A DNA stretch of 64,000 nucleotides. Source: Lysinibacillus macroides. GTDB taxonomy: Bacteria > Bacillota > Bacilli > Bacillales_A > Planococcaceae. Below the pieces are notes generated by a model. The model was not told the DNA's origin. It made no database searches and saw only the letters and a program-made list of their open reading frames with translations. The translations under genes were made by a program, and so were the position numbers. Positions within the stretch are counted from its first letter, which is position 1, and every line of letters starts with the position of its first letter. Below are positions 28,669-40,176 of this stretch, piece by piece. The stretch covers positions 734,869 to 798,868 of the forward strand of contig NZ_LGCI01000010.1 in assembly GCF_001281525.1 (NCBI RefSeq). The letters are read 5' to 3'.

Positions 28669-30412
28669 AATCTTACAAAGAATTACACAATGGATTGGTC
28701 CATACAAAAGGCGTTTATATTTAGGTTTTGTTTTCTCTTTTTTTCAATCTGTCTGTATTGCTCTACCAATTGTTATCACCGCTCATGGCTTACAGCTAAT
28801 GCTTGACGACTATTATGGTATAAAAACATTAGAAGTAAACATAATTTGGTTATTACTATTATTTTTAGTGCTATCTATTGTTGGTCGATTTATCTTTTCC
28901 TATTTAAAGGCAATCGTGCAGGAAAGCATTGGCTATGAAATAACAGCTGACCACCGAATCAAAATGGGGCATACCTTAAAAAGGGTCTCCCTTGGATTTT
29001 TTCATAAGCATCGGATTGGTGACATTAATAGTGCTGTGACAACCGATTTATCATTTTTTGAAATGATGGGCATCAAAATGATTGATGTAGTTGTCAATGG
29101 CTACATTATGACATTTACGATGATTCTCTTCCTGTTCTTTTATCAGCCAATGCTGGCTTTCGTAGCTATTGGTGGTATTATTTTTTCTACCATCTTTCTT
29201 AAACTTCTTCAACATCATAGTAGAAAAAATGCTAGTTACCATCAAAAAAGCCAGCACCAGCTTGTCAGTGCGACATTAGAATATTTACGTGGGATGGCCG
29301 TGATTAAAAATTTTAATCAAGAAGGTATTGCAGCTCGCAATATTCAAGAAGCCTTCCAGAATAGCAAGCAAGTCAATATCAATATTCAAAAAGGTTTTGG
29401 TGCTTTCAATGTCGGACATCGAATGGCTTTAAAACTTGCTTCTGTACTGCTAGTATTTGTTGCTGCTTACTTCGTGACCAATGAAGAAATGGTGCTTGCT
29501 GATATGTTCTTGATTATCCTATTTTCATTTGTGATGTTTGACAGTGTTGAGCCTATTAGTGATGCTACACATGTCTTAGAAACGATCAATCGTACCCTAG
29601 ATAAGCTGGAATCCATTGAAAATACAACCTTCATTGACGAAGAAGGTAAAGATATTCAGCTTCAGCATCATACTATTCAGTTTGATCAGGTCTCCTTCTC
29701 ATATGATAATAGACCTATTATTCAAGATGTATCATTCACCATTCCAGAGGGGACAACAACAGCCATTGTTGGACCATCAGGCTCAGGAAAAACCACTCTT
29801 TGCAATTTGACTGCCCGTTTTTATGATGTCCATAAAGGGGCTATTTTGATTGATGGTATTAACATTAATACGATACAGTTAAACAGTCTTTTATCATCCA
29901 TTAGCATGGTATTCCAAAAGGTCTATTTATTCAATGATACAATTTATAATAATATTCTTTTTGGTAACCCAAATGCTTCGAAAGACGAAGTGATTGAAGC
30001 TGCGAAAAAGGCACAATGTCACGACTTTATTATGTCACTTGAGTATGGCTATAACACGGTTCTCAGTGATGGCGGCTCTTCACTATCAGGTGGTGAGAAA
30101 CAGCGAATCTCTATTGCCCGTGCCATTTTGAAAAATGCACCCATTATTATACTGGATGAGGCAACAGCAAGTCTTGATCCTGAAAACGAAACACTTATCC
30201 AAACTGCCCTTGAAAAATTAACGCAAGGGAAAACAACCATTATCATCGCCCATCGTTTAGCAACGATCCAAAATGCCGATCAAATTATCGTGCTGAAAGA
30301 CGGAAAAATCGCCCAAAAAGGAACACATGACTCATTGTTAAAAGAAAACGGTGTCTATCGTCACTTTATCAATATCCGACAAGCAGCCGAGAATTGGGAA
30401 CTAACAACATAA
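28661..30412 (+). CDS. ABC transporter permease/ATPase, YbtQ-like siderophore half-transporter
   Basis: Partner half-transporter of 583 aa with N-terminal membrane helices and a C-terminal ATPase: Walker A GPSGSGKTT near 370, signature LSGGEKQR near 476, IILDEATASLDPENE and IAHRLATI. I chose ATG 28661 because AGGAGG lies eight bases before it; an in-frame start at 28520 would overlap the preceding gene by about 150 bases and lacks such a site. With the preceding half-transporter it should form a YbtPQ-type heterodimer in the cytoplasmic membrane. A strong terminator follows at 30440. Confidence 0.85.
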   Translation: MVKILQRITQWIGPYKRRLYLGFVFSFFQSVCIALPIVITAHGLQLMLDDYYGIKTLEVNIIWLLLLFLVLSIVGRFIFSYLKAIVQESIGYEITADHRIKMGHTLKRVSLGFFHKHRIGDINSAVTTDLSFFEMMGIKMIDVVVNGYIMTFTMILFLFFYQPMLAFVAIGGIIFSTIFLKLLQHHSRKNASYHQKSQHQLVSATLEYLRGMAVIKNFNQEGIAARNIQEAFQNSKQVNINIQKGFGAFNVGHRMALKLASVLLVFVAAYFVTNEEMVLADMFLIILFSFVMFDSVEPISDATHVLETINRTLDKLESIENTTFIDEEGKDIQLQHHTIQFDQVSFSYDNRPIIQDVSFTIPEGTTTAIVGPSGSGKTTLCNLTARFYDVHKGAILIDGININTIQLNSLLSSISMVFQKVYLFNDTIYNNILFGNPNASKDEVIEAAKKAQCHDFIMSLEYGYNTVLSDGGSSLSGGEKQRISIARAILKNAPIIILDEATASLDPENETLIQTALEKLTQGKTTIIIAHRLATIQNADQIIVLKDGKIAQKGTHDSLLKENGVYRHFINIRQAAENWELTT

Positions 30413-30439
30413 TTAATACAATCTAAGGAAATATTTTGG

Positions 30440-30487
30440 CATTAGCAGCATACACCTCTGTCATGGTTATGCTGCTAATGTTTTATA
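30440..30487 (+). terminator. Rho-independent terminator of the transport operon
   Basis: A perfect 13-bp inverted repeat (30440-30452 CATTAGCAGCATA with 30468-30480) encloses a 15-base loop and is followed by TTTTAT. It closes the transport operon 28 bases after the last stop codon. Confidence 0.85.
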
Positions 30488-30624
30488 AAAGGGTTTGCAA
30501 TTCATAGTGCATTCTTCCATAAATAATCTCCATTGCTCGGAATGTAAAATCTACATAAAAAATCCTCTATTCACGTGAATTGGAAGATACTTTGGTTTGT
30601 AGTAGATGACATAATTTTGGGTAC
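30488..30624. other. Spacer between transport operon and tRNA terminator
   Basis: No open frame with an RBS and no structured element recognised. It separates two convergent transcription units. Confidence 0.4.
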
Positions 30625-30657
30625 AAAAAAGGGACTCAGCATCAGTGACTGAATCCC
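30625..30657 (-). terminator. Terminator of the tRNA-Arg transcript
   Basis: On the minus strand GGGATTCAG (30657-30649) pairs with CTGAGTCCC (30639-30631) as nine base pairs including one G-T, followed by six T. It lies about 50 bases downstream of the tRNA. Confidence 0.82.
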
Positions 30658-30707
30658 CAATTTCTCACAAATTCAATTATCTCAATGGTTTGTGACTGAT
30701 TTTCAGA

Positions 30708-30781
<74 letters not shown>

Positions 30782-30844
30782 ATAATATTATTATAATACT
30801 TTTGGATACTTTATTTTAGATGTCCCATATGAAGGACAATATTT

Positions 30845-30873
30845 ATTATATGTACTTTGAAGCAGAATGTCAA
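30845..30873 (-). promoter_or_regulatory. Consensus sigma-A promoter of the tRNA-Arg gene
   Basis: On the minus strand TTGACA (30873-30868), a 17-base spacer and TATAAT (30850-30845) match both hexamers perfectly. The start point would lie about 55 bases before the mature tRNA. Confidence 0.85.
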
Positions 30874-31024
30874 CATTAATTTTACTCTGAAGGCAAGGTT
30901 TGCCTCATGATGATTAATAATAGGTTGCCACAACGTTATTATGCCATTTCTTTGTTCTTTTAGATAGTAGGAACAAGCAAATATTTGTTAAAATATTGGC
31001 ACTATAACACTTGGAGGTATGTGG

Positions 31025-31771
31025 ATGTTTAAGGATTCGGTTGTGATTGTTACAGGTGGGGCTCAAGGGATTGGTAAAGGCATTGTGCTGGCTTATGCGC
31101 AAAATAGCGCGAACGTTGTTATTGCTGATATCAATGATGATTTAGGACAGCAGCTAGAAAAGGACATGCTAGCGCAAGGTCTCCCTGCTTTATTTGTGAA
31201 AACGGATGTCACAAAGGAACAGGATATTGTTTATTTAATGCAACACACTGTTGAGCAATTTGGAACGATTAATATACTCATTAATAATGCTGGCAAATTT
31301 CAGCATAAATCTCCTTATGATGTGACATGTGAGGAATGGAATTATCTCTTACAAACAAATTTAACAAGTGCCTTTTTCTGTGCAAGGGAAGCAGCGAAAG
31401 TAATGAGAAATAATACAAGAGGTGGTGCAATTGTTTCGCTTGCCTCTACGCGAGCTGAAATGTCTGAGCCTTATACAGAAGCCTATGCAGCCACAAAAGG
31501 CGGGATTGTCGCATTGACTCATGCTTTAGCACGGTCATTGGGTCCTGATCGCATTACTGTAAATTGTATTTCACCAGGATGGATTGAAACAGGAGATTAT
31601 AAGGCGCTTCGTCCAATCGATCATACCCAGCATTTATCAGGACGAGTCGGTGTTCCTGAAGATATTGCCCAAGCTTGTTTCTATTTAACAAACCCCAACA
31701 ATAATTTTGTTACAGGTATTAATTTGACAGTTGATGGGGGTATGACAAAGAAAATGATCTATGAAGATTAA
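31025..31771 (+). CDS. Short-chain dehydrogenase/reductase (SDR)
   Basis: A 248-aa classical SDR. The cofactor motif TGGAQGIGKG is at about 11-20, NNAG follows near 86, and the catalytic Ser with YAATKGG (Tyr-x3-Lys) and the PG motif are in place; VTGINLTVDGG closes the fold. An acidic residue after the second beta strand (VVIADIND) suggests NAD rather than NADP. I chose ATG 31025 because GGAGG (31013-31017) gives a seven-base spacing; the ATG at 31019 is too close. It ends convergently, overlapping the DUF2071 gene by four bases. The substrate is unknown. Confidence 0.85.
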   Translation: MFKDSVVIVTGGAQGIGKGIVLAYAQNSANVVIADINDDLGQQLEKDMLAQGLPALFVKTDVTKEQDIVYLMQHTVEQFGTINILINNAGKFQHKSPYDVTCEEWNYLLQTNLTSAFFCAREAAKVMRNNTRGGAIVSLASTRAEMSEPYTEAYAATKGGIVALTHALARSLGPDRITVNCISPGWIETGDYKALRPIDHTQHLSGRVGVPEDIAQACFYLTNPNNNFVTGINLTVDGGMTKKMIYED

Positions 31772-32424
31772 GTATGTTCAATAACTGGTAGAAAAACCTT
31801 TGCTACTTGCTGTTTTGCATAATGAGCGATGGGTTGTGTATGCTGAAATGTATTTTTAAGAAAAGGTGCTAGCGTGTTGCTTTGGATCGTAGCATAGGCT
31901 TGCTGTAGCTGCCATGGGGCATGTTGAATATCAATACGAAATAAAGCATTGCCCCATTTTGCCCATGAATGATAACGTTCCACTAGCCATTGATCGAACA
32001 CTAAATTAGTATTATCTGCTGGCTTATAAATAACCCTTAATCTTTCATCAAATGTTTTATAGCGGCTTGTATATAAACCCTGTTGTAAAAATATTTCTGT
32101 ATAACGATATGGTAAACTACCCATTGTAGCTAGTTTTACAAGAAGTTGATTCGTAATATCTAAATGAAAAAAATAAATACCTTTCCTGCCGTTATACTCC
32201 ACATATGTACGAACATTTAATTGTAAATAGGAGCTAATTCCAGGAAGTGGCGGGAGAAATCGTAGCCGTTGTCCTTTGACTTTAAAAAGAACGACACTAA
32301 GCCAAGCATTATCTTTATAAATATCCAGTTTTAACTCTTGCGGAATATATTTCACCAATATTTTAGGTGCTATTGGCCAATGTAAAAATAATACATCTTG
32401 CCATGTTTGCGTCCCAATCCACAT
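31768..32424 (-). CDS. DUF2071 family protein (YqjF-like)
   Basis: A 218-aa soluble protein with the DUF2071/YqjF pattern: TWQDVLFLHWPI near the N-terminus, LKLDIYKDNAWLSVVLF, then LNVRTYVEYNGRKGIYFFHLD. The biochemical role of this family is not established. AAGGAG lies just before the ATG. The stop overlaps the end of the convergent SDR gene by four bases, so the two share no separate terminator. Confidence 0.8.
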   Translation of the reverse strand: MWIGTQTWQDVLFLHWPIAPKILVKYIPQELKLDIYKDNAWLSVVLFKVKGQRLRFLPPLPGISSYLQLNVRTYVEYNGRKGIYFFHLDITNQLLVKLATMGSLPYRYTEIFLQQGLYTSRYKTFDERLRVIYKPADNTNLVFDQWLVERYHSWAKWGNALFRIDIQHAPWQLQQAYATIQSNTLAPFLKNTFQHTQPIAHYAKQQVAKVFLPVIEHT

Positions 32425-32475
32425 AGTATAACTCCTTTCTATCGTCTAGTTTTTCCAAGAAAGGAGTTATTCAAA

Positions 32476-32625
32476 CTATTTTGCCTGCACTTCCACATAG
32501 CGATAATATAAATTACGTAATTCGGACTCCTTAAATAAGCCTAGATGACTTTTTAATTGAGGATGTACTAAAATTCCATGTGCACGTAGCTCTTTTACAA
32601 ACCATCCTTTTGAATATTTATGCAT
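32476..32625 (-). CDS. DUF2639 family small protein (YflJ-like)
   Basis: A 49-aa open frame beginning MHKYSKGWFVKELRAHG and ending LRNLYYRYVEVQAK. The pattern KGWxxKELRxxG...(E)LRNLY matches the YflJ/DUF2639 family of small basic Bacillus proteins of unknown function. GGAG lies just before the ATG. It sits alone between the DUF2071 and SelO genes. Confidence 0.72.
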   Translation of the reverse strand: MHKYSKGWFVKELRAHGILVHPQLKSHLGLFKESELRNLYYRYVEVQAK

Positions 32626-32724
32626 CTTCTCCATTCCCCTTTAGCGATATTCATAACATAGAATATGCTTTTGGCTGCTATAGGGACACCAAAAAACGAG
32701 AGAATAAGTCCCCTCGTTTTAAGC

Positions 32725-34185
32725 TTATGTGCCGCAAAAAGTGCGATATGGTTGTTGCGATGGCTCTGGCAATGAAGCATAAGCCTGCTGCTCCTTTGTA
32801 TAGGCAAAGGGCTGTGCAAGAACATTCAGTAGTTTATTAACCAAGCTATAGTCCCCACGCTCAACAGCAGCCTCTAATGCCTCTTCTACCCGATGATTAC
32901 GTGGAATAACAGCAGGATTGTGCTGTTGCATTAATTGTTGGGACATTTCCTTTGTTTGTGGCTGTCTTGTTAAGCGAGCAAGCCATTTTTGATGCCATTC
33001 TTTAAATGCAGATGCATTCCATAACTCCGATGCATCAGCCTGCTCTAAAGTTAATGCGATAAATGTATTTGTGTAATCTGCCTTGTATTGTGTCATAAGT
33101 TCGAGAAGGTCTTCAACAAGCTGTCCATCTTCCTGCTCTTTATTAAAAAGTCCAAGCTTTGTACGCATTCCTGTTAGCCAATTTTGATAATAGAGCTGTG
33201 GGTATTGCTGTAATGCATCTTGTGCAAGTTGAACAGCCTCCTCTTGATTGTCATGGATTAGTGGTAATAAAGCTTCGGCTAAGCGCATTAAATTCCAGCC
33301 ACCGATATTTGGCTGGTTACCATAAGCATAACGACCTTGTCGATCAATCGAGCTAAACACGGTTGCTGGATCATAGGTATCCATAAATGCACAAGGTCCA
33401 TAATCAATCGTTTCCCCACTAATGGTCATATTATCTGTATTCATAACACCATGAATAAACCCAACTAATTGCCATTTTGCAATTAAAGAGGCTTGTTGGT
33501 TAATAACTGCTTGTAGTAAATAAAGATAACGATTTTGGCTATTGCCGTTATTAGGGAAATGATGTTCTAATGCATAGTCTGCTAGTAGTTGTAGCTCCTT
33601 ATCTGTTCCCCATTGTGCCGCATATTGGAAAGTGCCCACTCGTAAATGACTGCTTGCAACGCGTGTCACAATCGCACCTGATAGTTCAGTTTCACGTAAA
33701 ACCGTTTCTCCTGTTGCCACAACCGCCAAGCTTCGCGAAGTCGGAATCCCTAATGCAAACATTGCCTCACTAATAATATATTCTCGCAGCATCGGTCCTA
33801 GCGCAGCTCGTCCATCGCCACCTCGAGAATAAGCTGTCCGCCCCGAACCTTTTAATGCAATATCATATCGTTCATACTGAGGTGTAAGGTGTTCGCCATA
33901 TAGCAGAGCACGTCCATCACCAAGCATCGTGAAATGACCAAACTGATGCCCTGCATAGGCCTGTGCAATCGGCTTAGCTCCTTTTGGAATTTGATTGCCT
34001 GCCAATTGAGCAATCGCTTCCTCCGTGTGCAATGCTTGACTATCTAATCCTAGCGATGCTGCAAGTGCCTCATTCAATAGTATTAGCTTTGGTGAATGTA
34101 CAGGCTGTAACGGAACCTCAGAATAAAAAATACTGGGCAAATGAACATAATGATTATCAAAATTCCAACCAATTGTCTTTTCCAT
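32725..34185 (-). CDS. selO: Protein adenylyltransferase SelO (YdiU/UPF0061)
   Basis: A 486-aa pseudokinase-fold enzyme that AMPylates proteins on Ser, Thr or Tyr, linked to redox stress in characterised homologues. The family core is complete: [17 protein letters not shown], then [18 protein letters not shown] and [19 protein letters not shown]. The C-terminus FCGT carries a cysteine at the place where some homologues have selenocysteine. I chose the ATG at 34185 because AAAGGAG lies before it; an in-frame ATG at 34239 has no RBS. No neighbour is functionally linked. Confidence 0.92.
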   Translation of the reverse strand: MEKTIGWNFDNHYVHLPSIFYSEVPLQPVHSPKLILLNEALAASLGLDSQALHTEEAIAQLAGNQIPKGAKPIAQAYAGHQFGHFTMLGDGRALLYGEHLTPQYERYDIALKGSGRTAYSRGGDGRAALGPMLREYIISEAMFALGIPTSRSLAVVATGETVLRETELSGAIVTRVASSHLRVGTFQYAAQWGTDKELQLLADYALEHHFPNNGNSQNRYLYLLQAVINQQASLIAKWQLVGFIHGVMNTDNMTISGETIDYGPCAFMDTYDPATVFSSIDRQGRYAYGNQPNIGGWNLMRLAEALLPLIHDNQEEAVQLAQDALQQYPQLYYQNWLTGMRTKLGLFNKEQEDGQLVEDLLELMTQYKADYTNTFIALTLEQADASELWNASAFKEWHQKWLARLTRQPQTKEMSQQLMQQHNPAVIPRNHRVEEALEAAVERGDYSLVNKLLNVLAQPFAYTKEQQAYASLPEPSQQPYRTFCGT

Positions 34186-34324
34186 CTTGTCTCCTTTATG
34201 GTTGTTTTCCTTTATTTTTTCTAGCTGATTATAAATCATGCCTAGTTAATTTTACCACGCTTTAACTAACTCTCTATACAAAGGGAAATGACTAATCAAA
34301 TGTATAATAAAAGCCTGGCTCAAA

Positions 34325-37300
34325 ATTTCAATTGTCCTCTCCATACAGAGAGAAACGAAGAATGCACAAAACGCTTTTGCGTCACCAAAATTTCAATCCA
34401 TTCTCTCCATACAGAGAGAAACCAGAAGTGCTGGGATACTATCTCAAAACTCAGACGATTTCAATCCATTCTCTCCATACAGAGAGAAACAGCTTAGGAT
34501 CGTCAGCGATAATATCAATCTTTTTATTTCAATCCATTCTCTCCATACAGAGAGAAACATTGAAGCTAACGAATTAGACGATGATGAATTAATTTCAATC
34601 CATTCTCTCCATACAGAGAGAAACACTTTTTATGCCCTAGATCGATACTTGCTCTTTATTTCAATCCATTCTCTCCATACAGAGAGAAACTTAGGTCTTT
34701 TATTAGACATGGGTCTTTGACTAGATTTCAATCCATTCTCTCCATACAGAGAGAAACTTCAGGATACTAAAATTCGTGATTTGTACGATACTATTTCAAT
34801 CCATTCTCTCCATACAGAGAGAAACAATACTTATGAAAAGCGTACAGGCAAGACATTTGATATTTCAATCCATTCTCTCCATACAGAGAGAAACCAAATT
34901 TGTTCAAATTCATCTGCTGACATTGTTATTTCAATCCATTCTCTCCATACAGAGAGAAACGTGTAGCAACTTCTGGAGTTTCACTTTCATTTAATTTCAA
35001 TCCATTCTCTCCTTACAGAGAGAAACCATATTTGTTCAAATTCAGCTGCTGACATTGTTATTTCAATCCATCCTCTCCATACAGAGAGAAACGTGTAGCA
35101 ACTTCTGGAGTTTCACTTTCATTTAATTTCAATCCATTCTCTCCTTACAGAGAGAAACCATATTTGTTCAAATTCAGCTGCTGACATTGTTATTTCAATC
35201 CATTCTCTCCATACAGAGAGAAACAGGTGATATCAATTATAATATTGACTTATAAAATATTTCAATCCATTCTCTCCATACAGAGAGAAACTTCTTCACC
35301 TTTCATTTCTTCTTCACTATCAAAATTTCAATCCATTCTCTCCATACAGAGAGAAACTTCTTCACCTTTCATTTCTTCTTCACTATCAAAATTTCAATCC
35401 ATTCTCTCCATACAGAGAGAAACAGCGACAGGATTCCCTGCTGTAGTAGGGTTATCCATTTCAATCCATTCTCTCCATACAGAGAGAAACCCCAGTTGCT
35501 GCAAATGTAAAGTTTTTCATATCATTTCAATCCATTCTCTCCATACAGAGAGAAACGGAGGGACTTAAAATACGGTCACTACCGCATGGGTATTTCAATC
35601 CATTCTCTCCATACAGAGAGAAACATGTTCAAGATTATTCGTGATTTCAACCGTTATTATTTCAATCCATTCTCTCCATACAGAGAGAAACAAGTTCCAT
35701 AGCTTTTCTAATTGAGTTTGTAAATATTTCAATCCATTCTCTCCATACAGAGAGAAACATTAGCTTTAGCTAAAGAATATTATATTAATCAAATTTCAAT
35801 CCATTCTCTCCATACAGAGAGAAACGTGTAGCAACTTCTGGAGTTTCACTTTCATTTAATTTCAATCCATTCTCTCCATACAGAGAGAAACGCATTTATT
35901 GGAAGTATTATTTATTTCTTTAGCTATTTCAATCCATTCTCTCCATACAGAGAGAAACAACCTGTCATTACAAACTTGCAATGCTTTTTCAAATTTCAAT
36001 CCATTCTCTCCATACAGAGAGAAACTAATGTCATGTTTAACATTAAACCCAAACAAGTTATTTCAATCCATTCTCTCCATACAGAGAGAAACACCCAAAG
36101 GTCACTGTTTAATCTTCTTAGACAGATTTCAATCCATTCTCTCCATACAGAGAGAAACGATTGATGCTCAAAATGAGGGTTACCCATACCATATTTCAAT
36201 CCATTCTCTCCATACAGAGAGAAACGGAGAAGGTGGGGACACTGAATCTATCATTCCTTGATTTCAATCCATTCTCTCCATACAGAGAGAAACAGAAGTT
36301 GCAGCATTTGCACCAATGATTGCAATTATTTCAATCCATTCTCTCCATACAGAGAGAAACTTGTGCAAATTGACTAAAACCATCACTAAACACTTATTTC
36401 AATCCATTCTCTCCATACAGAGAGAAACGAGTTTAGCGGGGGCTATAAAGGATAGAGCAAATGATTTCAATCCATTCTCTCCATACAGAGAGAAACTCCT
36501 AAACTGTTTAGATATGAGTGGATCTGGAAAATTTCAATCCATTCTCTCCATACAGAGAGAAACTTTGTAGGTCAACATACAAAGGGCTACCGCAAGATTT
36601 CAATCCATTCTCTCCATACAGAGAGAAACAATAGACAAAAAAGAAAAGTTGATGCACTTGATATTTCAATCCATTCTCTCCATACAGAGAGAAACGAAGA
36701 TAATGAACTGTATAGGGACATTATAAGTATTTCAATCCATTCTCTCCATACAGAGAGAAACAATATAAACGGTCAAAACAATGTAATTAGACGTATTTCA
36801 ATCCATTCTCTCCATACAGAGAGAAACCGTAAATCCAAAGCACCTCTTCCCAGCCTTTTTATTTCAATCCATTCTCTCCATACAGAGAGAAACGATACCA
36901 TGAGGTTGATACAATAGAAGAAGCTAAAATTTCAATCCATTCTCTCCATACAGAGAGAAACATCAAGTTTTTATAGTTGGTTGGTGCGTGAAGAGATTTC
37001 AATCCATTCTCTCCATACAGAGAGAAACCAAGATGCACTGCGTTTTGTAGCAGGGTGGGGAATTTCAATCCATTCTCTCCATACAGAGAGAAACTTAAAA
37101 CCCAAAATGAGGCAGTTTGCGAAAACTGATTTCAATCCATTCTCTCCATACAGAGAGAAACACGTATGCACGCGGCCCAATGCTTGACCATAAAGATTTC
37201 AATCCATTCTCTCCATACAGAGAGAAACACGTATGCACGCGGCCCAATGCTTGACCATAAAGATTTCAATCCATTCTCTCCATACAGAGAGAAACAGCCG

Positions 37301-40176
37301 CCATAACAGCTGCAACACCTGGATCAGTTATTTCAATCCATTCTCTCCATACAGAGAGAAACACGTATGCACGCGGCCTAATGCTTGACCATAAAGATTT
37401 CAATCCATTCTCTCCACACAGAGAGAAACAGCCGCCATAACAGCTGCAACACCTGGTTCAGTTATTTCAATCCATTCTCTCCATACAGCGAGAAACACGT
37501 ATGCACGCGGCCTAATGCTTGACCATAAAGATTTCAATCCATTCTCTCCACACAGAGAGAAACAGCCGCCATAACAGCTGCAACACCTGGTTCAGTTATT
37601 TCAATCCATTCTCTCCATACAGAGAGAAACAGCCGCCATAACAGCTGCAACACCTGGTTCAGTTATTTCAATCCATTCTCTCCATACAGAGAGAAACACC
37701 TGTGAGCTCAATTGTTTCTTTCGTTCGCGTCATTTCAATCCATTCTCTCCATACAGAGAGAAACGGCGCTAAACGTGGAGCTGTTAAGCGTTCTGTTTTA
37801 TTTCAATCCATTCTCTCCATACAGAGAGAAACCCAATCCAAAAATTCAACTTCATTTAATTTTAAATTTCAATCCATTCTCTCCATACAGAGAGAAACAA
37901 AAAAATGAGCTTCAAGTACAAAATTATGAACTAATTTCAATCCATTCTCTCCATACAGAGAGAAACTTTGATCCAACGACCAATCAACAGGCTCATGCGT
38001 GATTTCAATCCATTCTCTCCATACAGAGAGAAACTTATATCTGACTTTCTTCTATATAATGGCGAAAATATTTCAATCCATTCTCTCCATACAGAGAGAA
38101 ACCATATTACAGGTATGTCAAATTATGTTGATTTGGATTTCAATCCATTCTCTCCATACAGAGAGAAACATAAGCTGAGATAGATTGAATTTTGACATTC
38201 ATATTTCAATCCATTCTCTCCATACAGAGAGAAACCCAACGACACGTATAAAAGCTGATGGTACCAAAATATTTCAATCCATTCTCTCCATACAGAGAGA
38301 AACAACGATGAATAATCAATAAAAAGTGGAGTTACAATTTCAATCCATTCTCTCCATACAGAGAGAAACCTTACCGGCTCACAAACGCGATAAAAAGCTA
38401 CCCATTTCAATCCATTCTCTCCATACAGAGAGAAACGTTTGTTCCCATCTATTTTAATTCCTTTAATAATTTCAATCCATTCTCTCCATACAGAGAGAAA
38501 CATGCAGATGTCAATGCTTCACGTAATATTGCTATATTTCAATCCATTCTCTCCATACAGAGAGAAACGATCATTGTATTGGAGAAAAATTTTAAATACT
38601 AAATTTCAATCCATTCTCTCCATACAGAGAGAAACATGTGGTCAACATTTCAATTGGTTGCCACAAGAGATTTCAATCCATTCTCTCCATACAGAGAGAA
38701 ACTAGTGAATAAATTAGAATTATACAATGCTAAAATTATTTCAATCCATTCTCTCCATACAGAGAGAAACATATAAAGCATAATGGGAATTATGAAAAAT
38801 GGGAATTTCAATCCATTCTCTCCATACAGAGAGAAACATTTTCATTTGCCGTCCACAGTGATGATGTAGAGATTTCAATCCATTCTCTCCATACAGAGAG
38901 AAACCACAATGGCCCTTAAAATGGCTTGGGCTGAGTTATTTCAATCCATTCTCTCCATACAGAGAGAAACACGTGTAGCTGTATCGTGTATCGTAATCAA
39001 TGTTTATTTCAATCCATTCTCTCCATACAGAGAGAAACCAAGTGAACATACAACAAAACAAGGTTCTACAATTTCAATCCATTCTCTCCATACAGAGAGA
39101 AACTTGAACAATCGCAAAACAGATTAAACAATGCTATATTTCAATCCATTCTCTCCATACAGAGAGAAACAGCTGACGCAGCGGTAGCAACGCTAATCGA
39201 ATAATTTCAATCCATTCTCTCCATACAGAGAGAAACTCAAAGAGGTTGCCAAACGTTTAAAAACGAATCCATTTCAATCCATTCTCTCCATACAGAGAGA
39301 AACTGTTTTCCTTTAAATAAATGATTAGCGTTATTTATTTCAATCCATTCTCTCCATACAGAGAGAAACTTCTTCGCCTCTAACAATTTGTAAATAGTCA
39401 ACTAATTTCAATCCATTCTCTCCATACAGAGAGAAACTCCATCTCCATTATCTTCACCCCTTTTCACTGGTGATTTCAATCCATTCTCTCCATACAGAGA
39501 GAAACAATGATGTCTGATCTACGAGATTCAGGAAGCATAATTTCAATCCATTCTCTCCATACAGAGAGAAACAATTACGCTCTTGCTCTTTTTTGTACAT
39601 GTATTCAATTTCAATCCATTCTCTCCATACAGAGAGAAACTTGGACGCTTAATCTTTAAGCATGGGTTTTTTAATTTCAATCCATTCTCTCCATACAGAG
39701 AGAAACAGTTATTATTAAATTAATTAATCCACAATAAGTGATTTCAATCCATTCTCTCCATACAGAGAGAAACAAGACGGTCAATATTTATCTTTTTCTA
39801 GTGCTAATTTCAATCCATTCTCTCCATACAGAGAGAAACTTTAATTTTAAATTTTTATATATGTAAAGAGGTGAATTTCAATCCATTCTCTCCATACAGA
39901 GAGAAACGTCGTTCATCATGCTTTAACGATGCTACAGCACGGTATTTCAATCCATTCTCTCCATACAGAGAGAAACTGTCCATAAGTAGAGCAATGACAC
40001 AAATTTAAGGATTTCAATCCATTCTCTCCATACAGAGAGAAACTATGGCTAATAATGTCTAAAACTAGCTTTCTATATTTCAATCCATTCTCTCCATACA
40101 GAGAGAAACGCATTTTTGCGACATTTACCTTATTATATATAGTATTTCAATCCATTCTCTCCATACAGAGAGAAAC
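34325..40176 (-). CRISPR. CRISPR array, 88 repeats and 87 spacers, type I-C-like repeat
   Basis: I counted 88 copies of a 33-bp repeat, the first at 34325-34356 and the last at 40144-40176, with an average period of 67 bp and spacers of about 32-36 bp. On the minus strand the repeat has a 7-bp stem TTCTCTC/GAGAGAA around TGTATG and ends TGGATTGAAAT. That layout and length match type I-C repeats. The direction of transcription is minus: the 3' end ATTGAAAT fits, and the repeat at 34325 is the degenerate terminal one (32 bp, altered around TTGTC). The leader is then to the right of 40176. Variant repeats occur at 34994, 35060, 35126, 37397, 37464 and 37531. Several spacers are duplicated in blocks. 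No cas gene lies in the window, so effectors must come from elsewhere or be absent. Confidence 0.97.

Noticed and set aside
34288-40113. Many short ORFs in both strands of the CRISPR array with repeated SILSIQRET, SIHSLHTERN or FLSVWREWIEI peptides
   Set aside because: They are translations of the 33-bp repeat in different frames; period and sequence follow the array, and no RBS is conserved.
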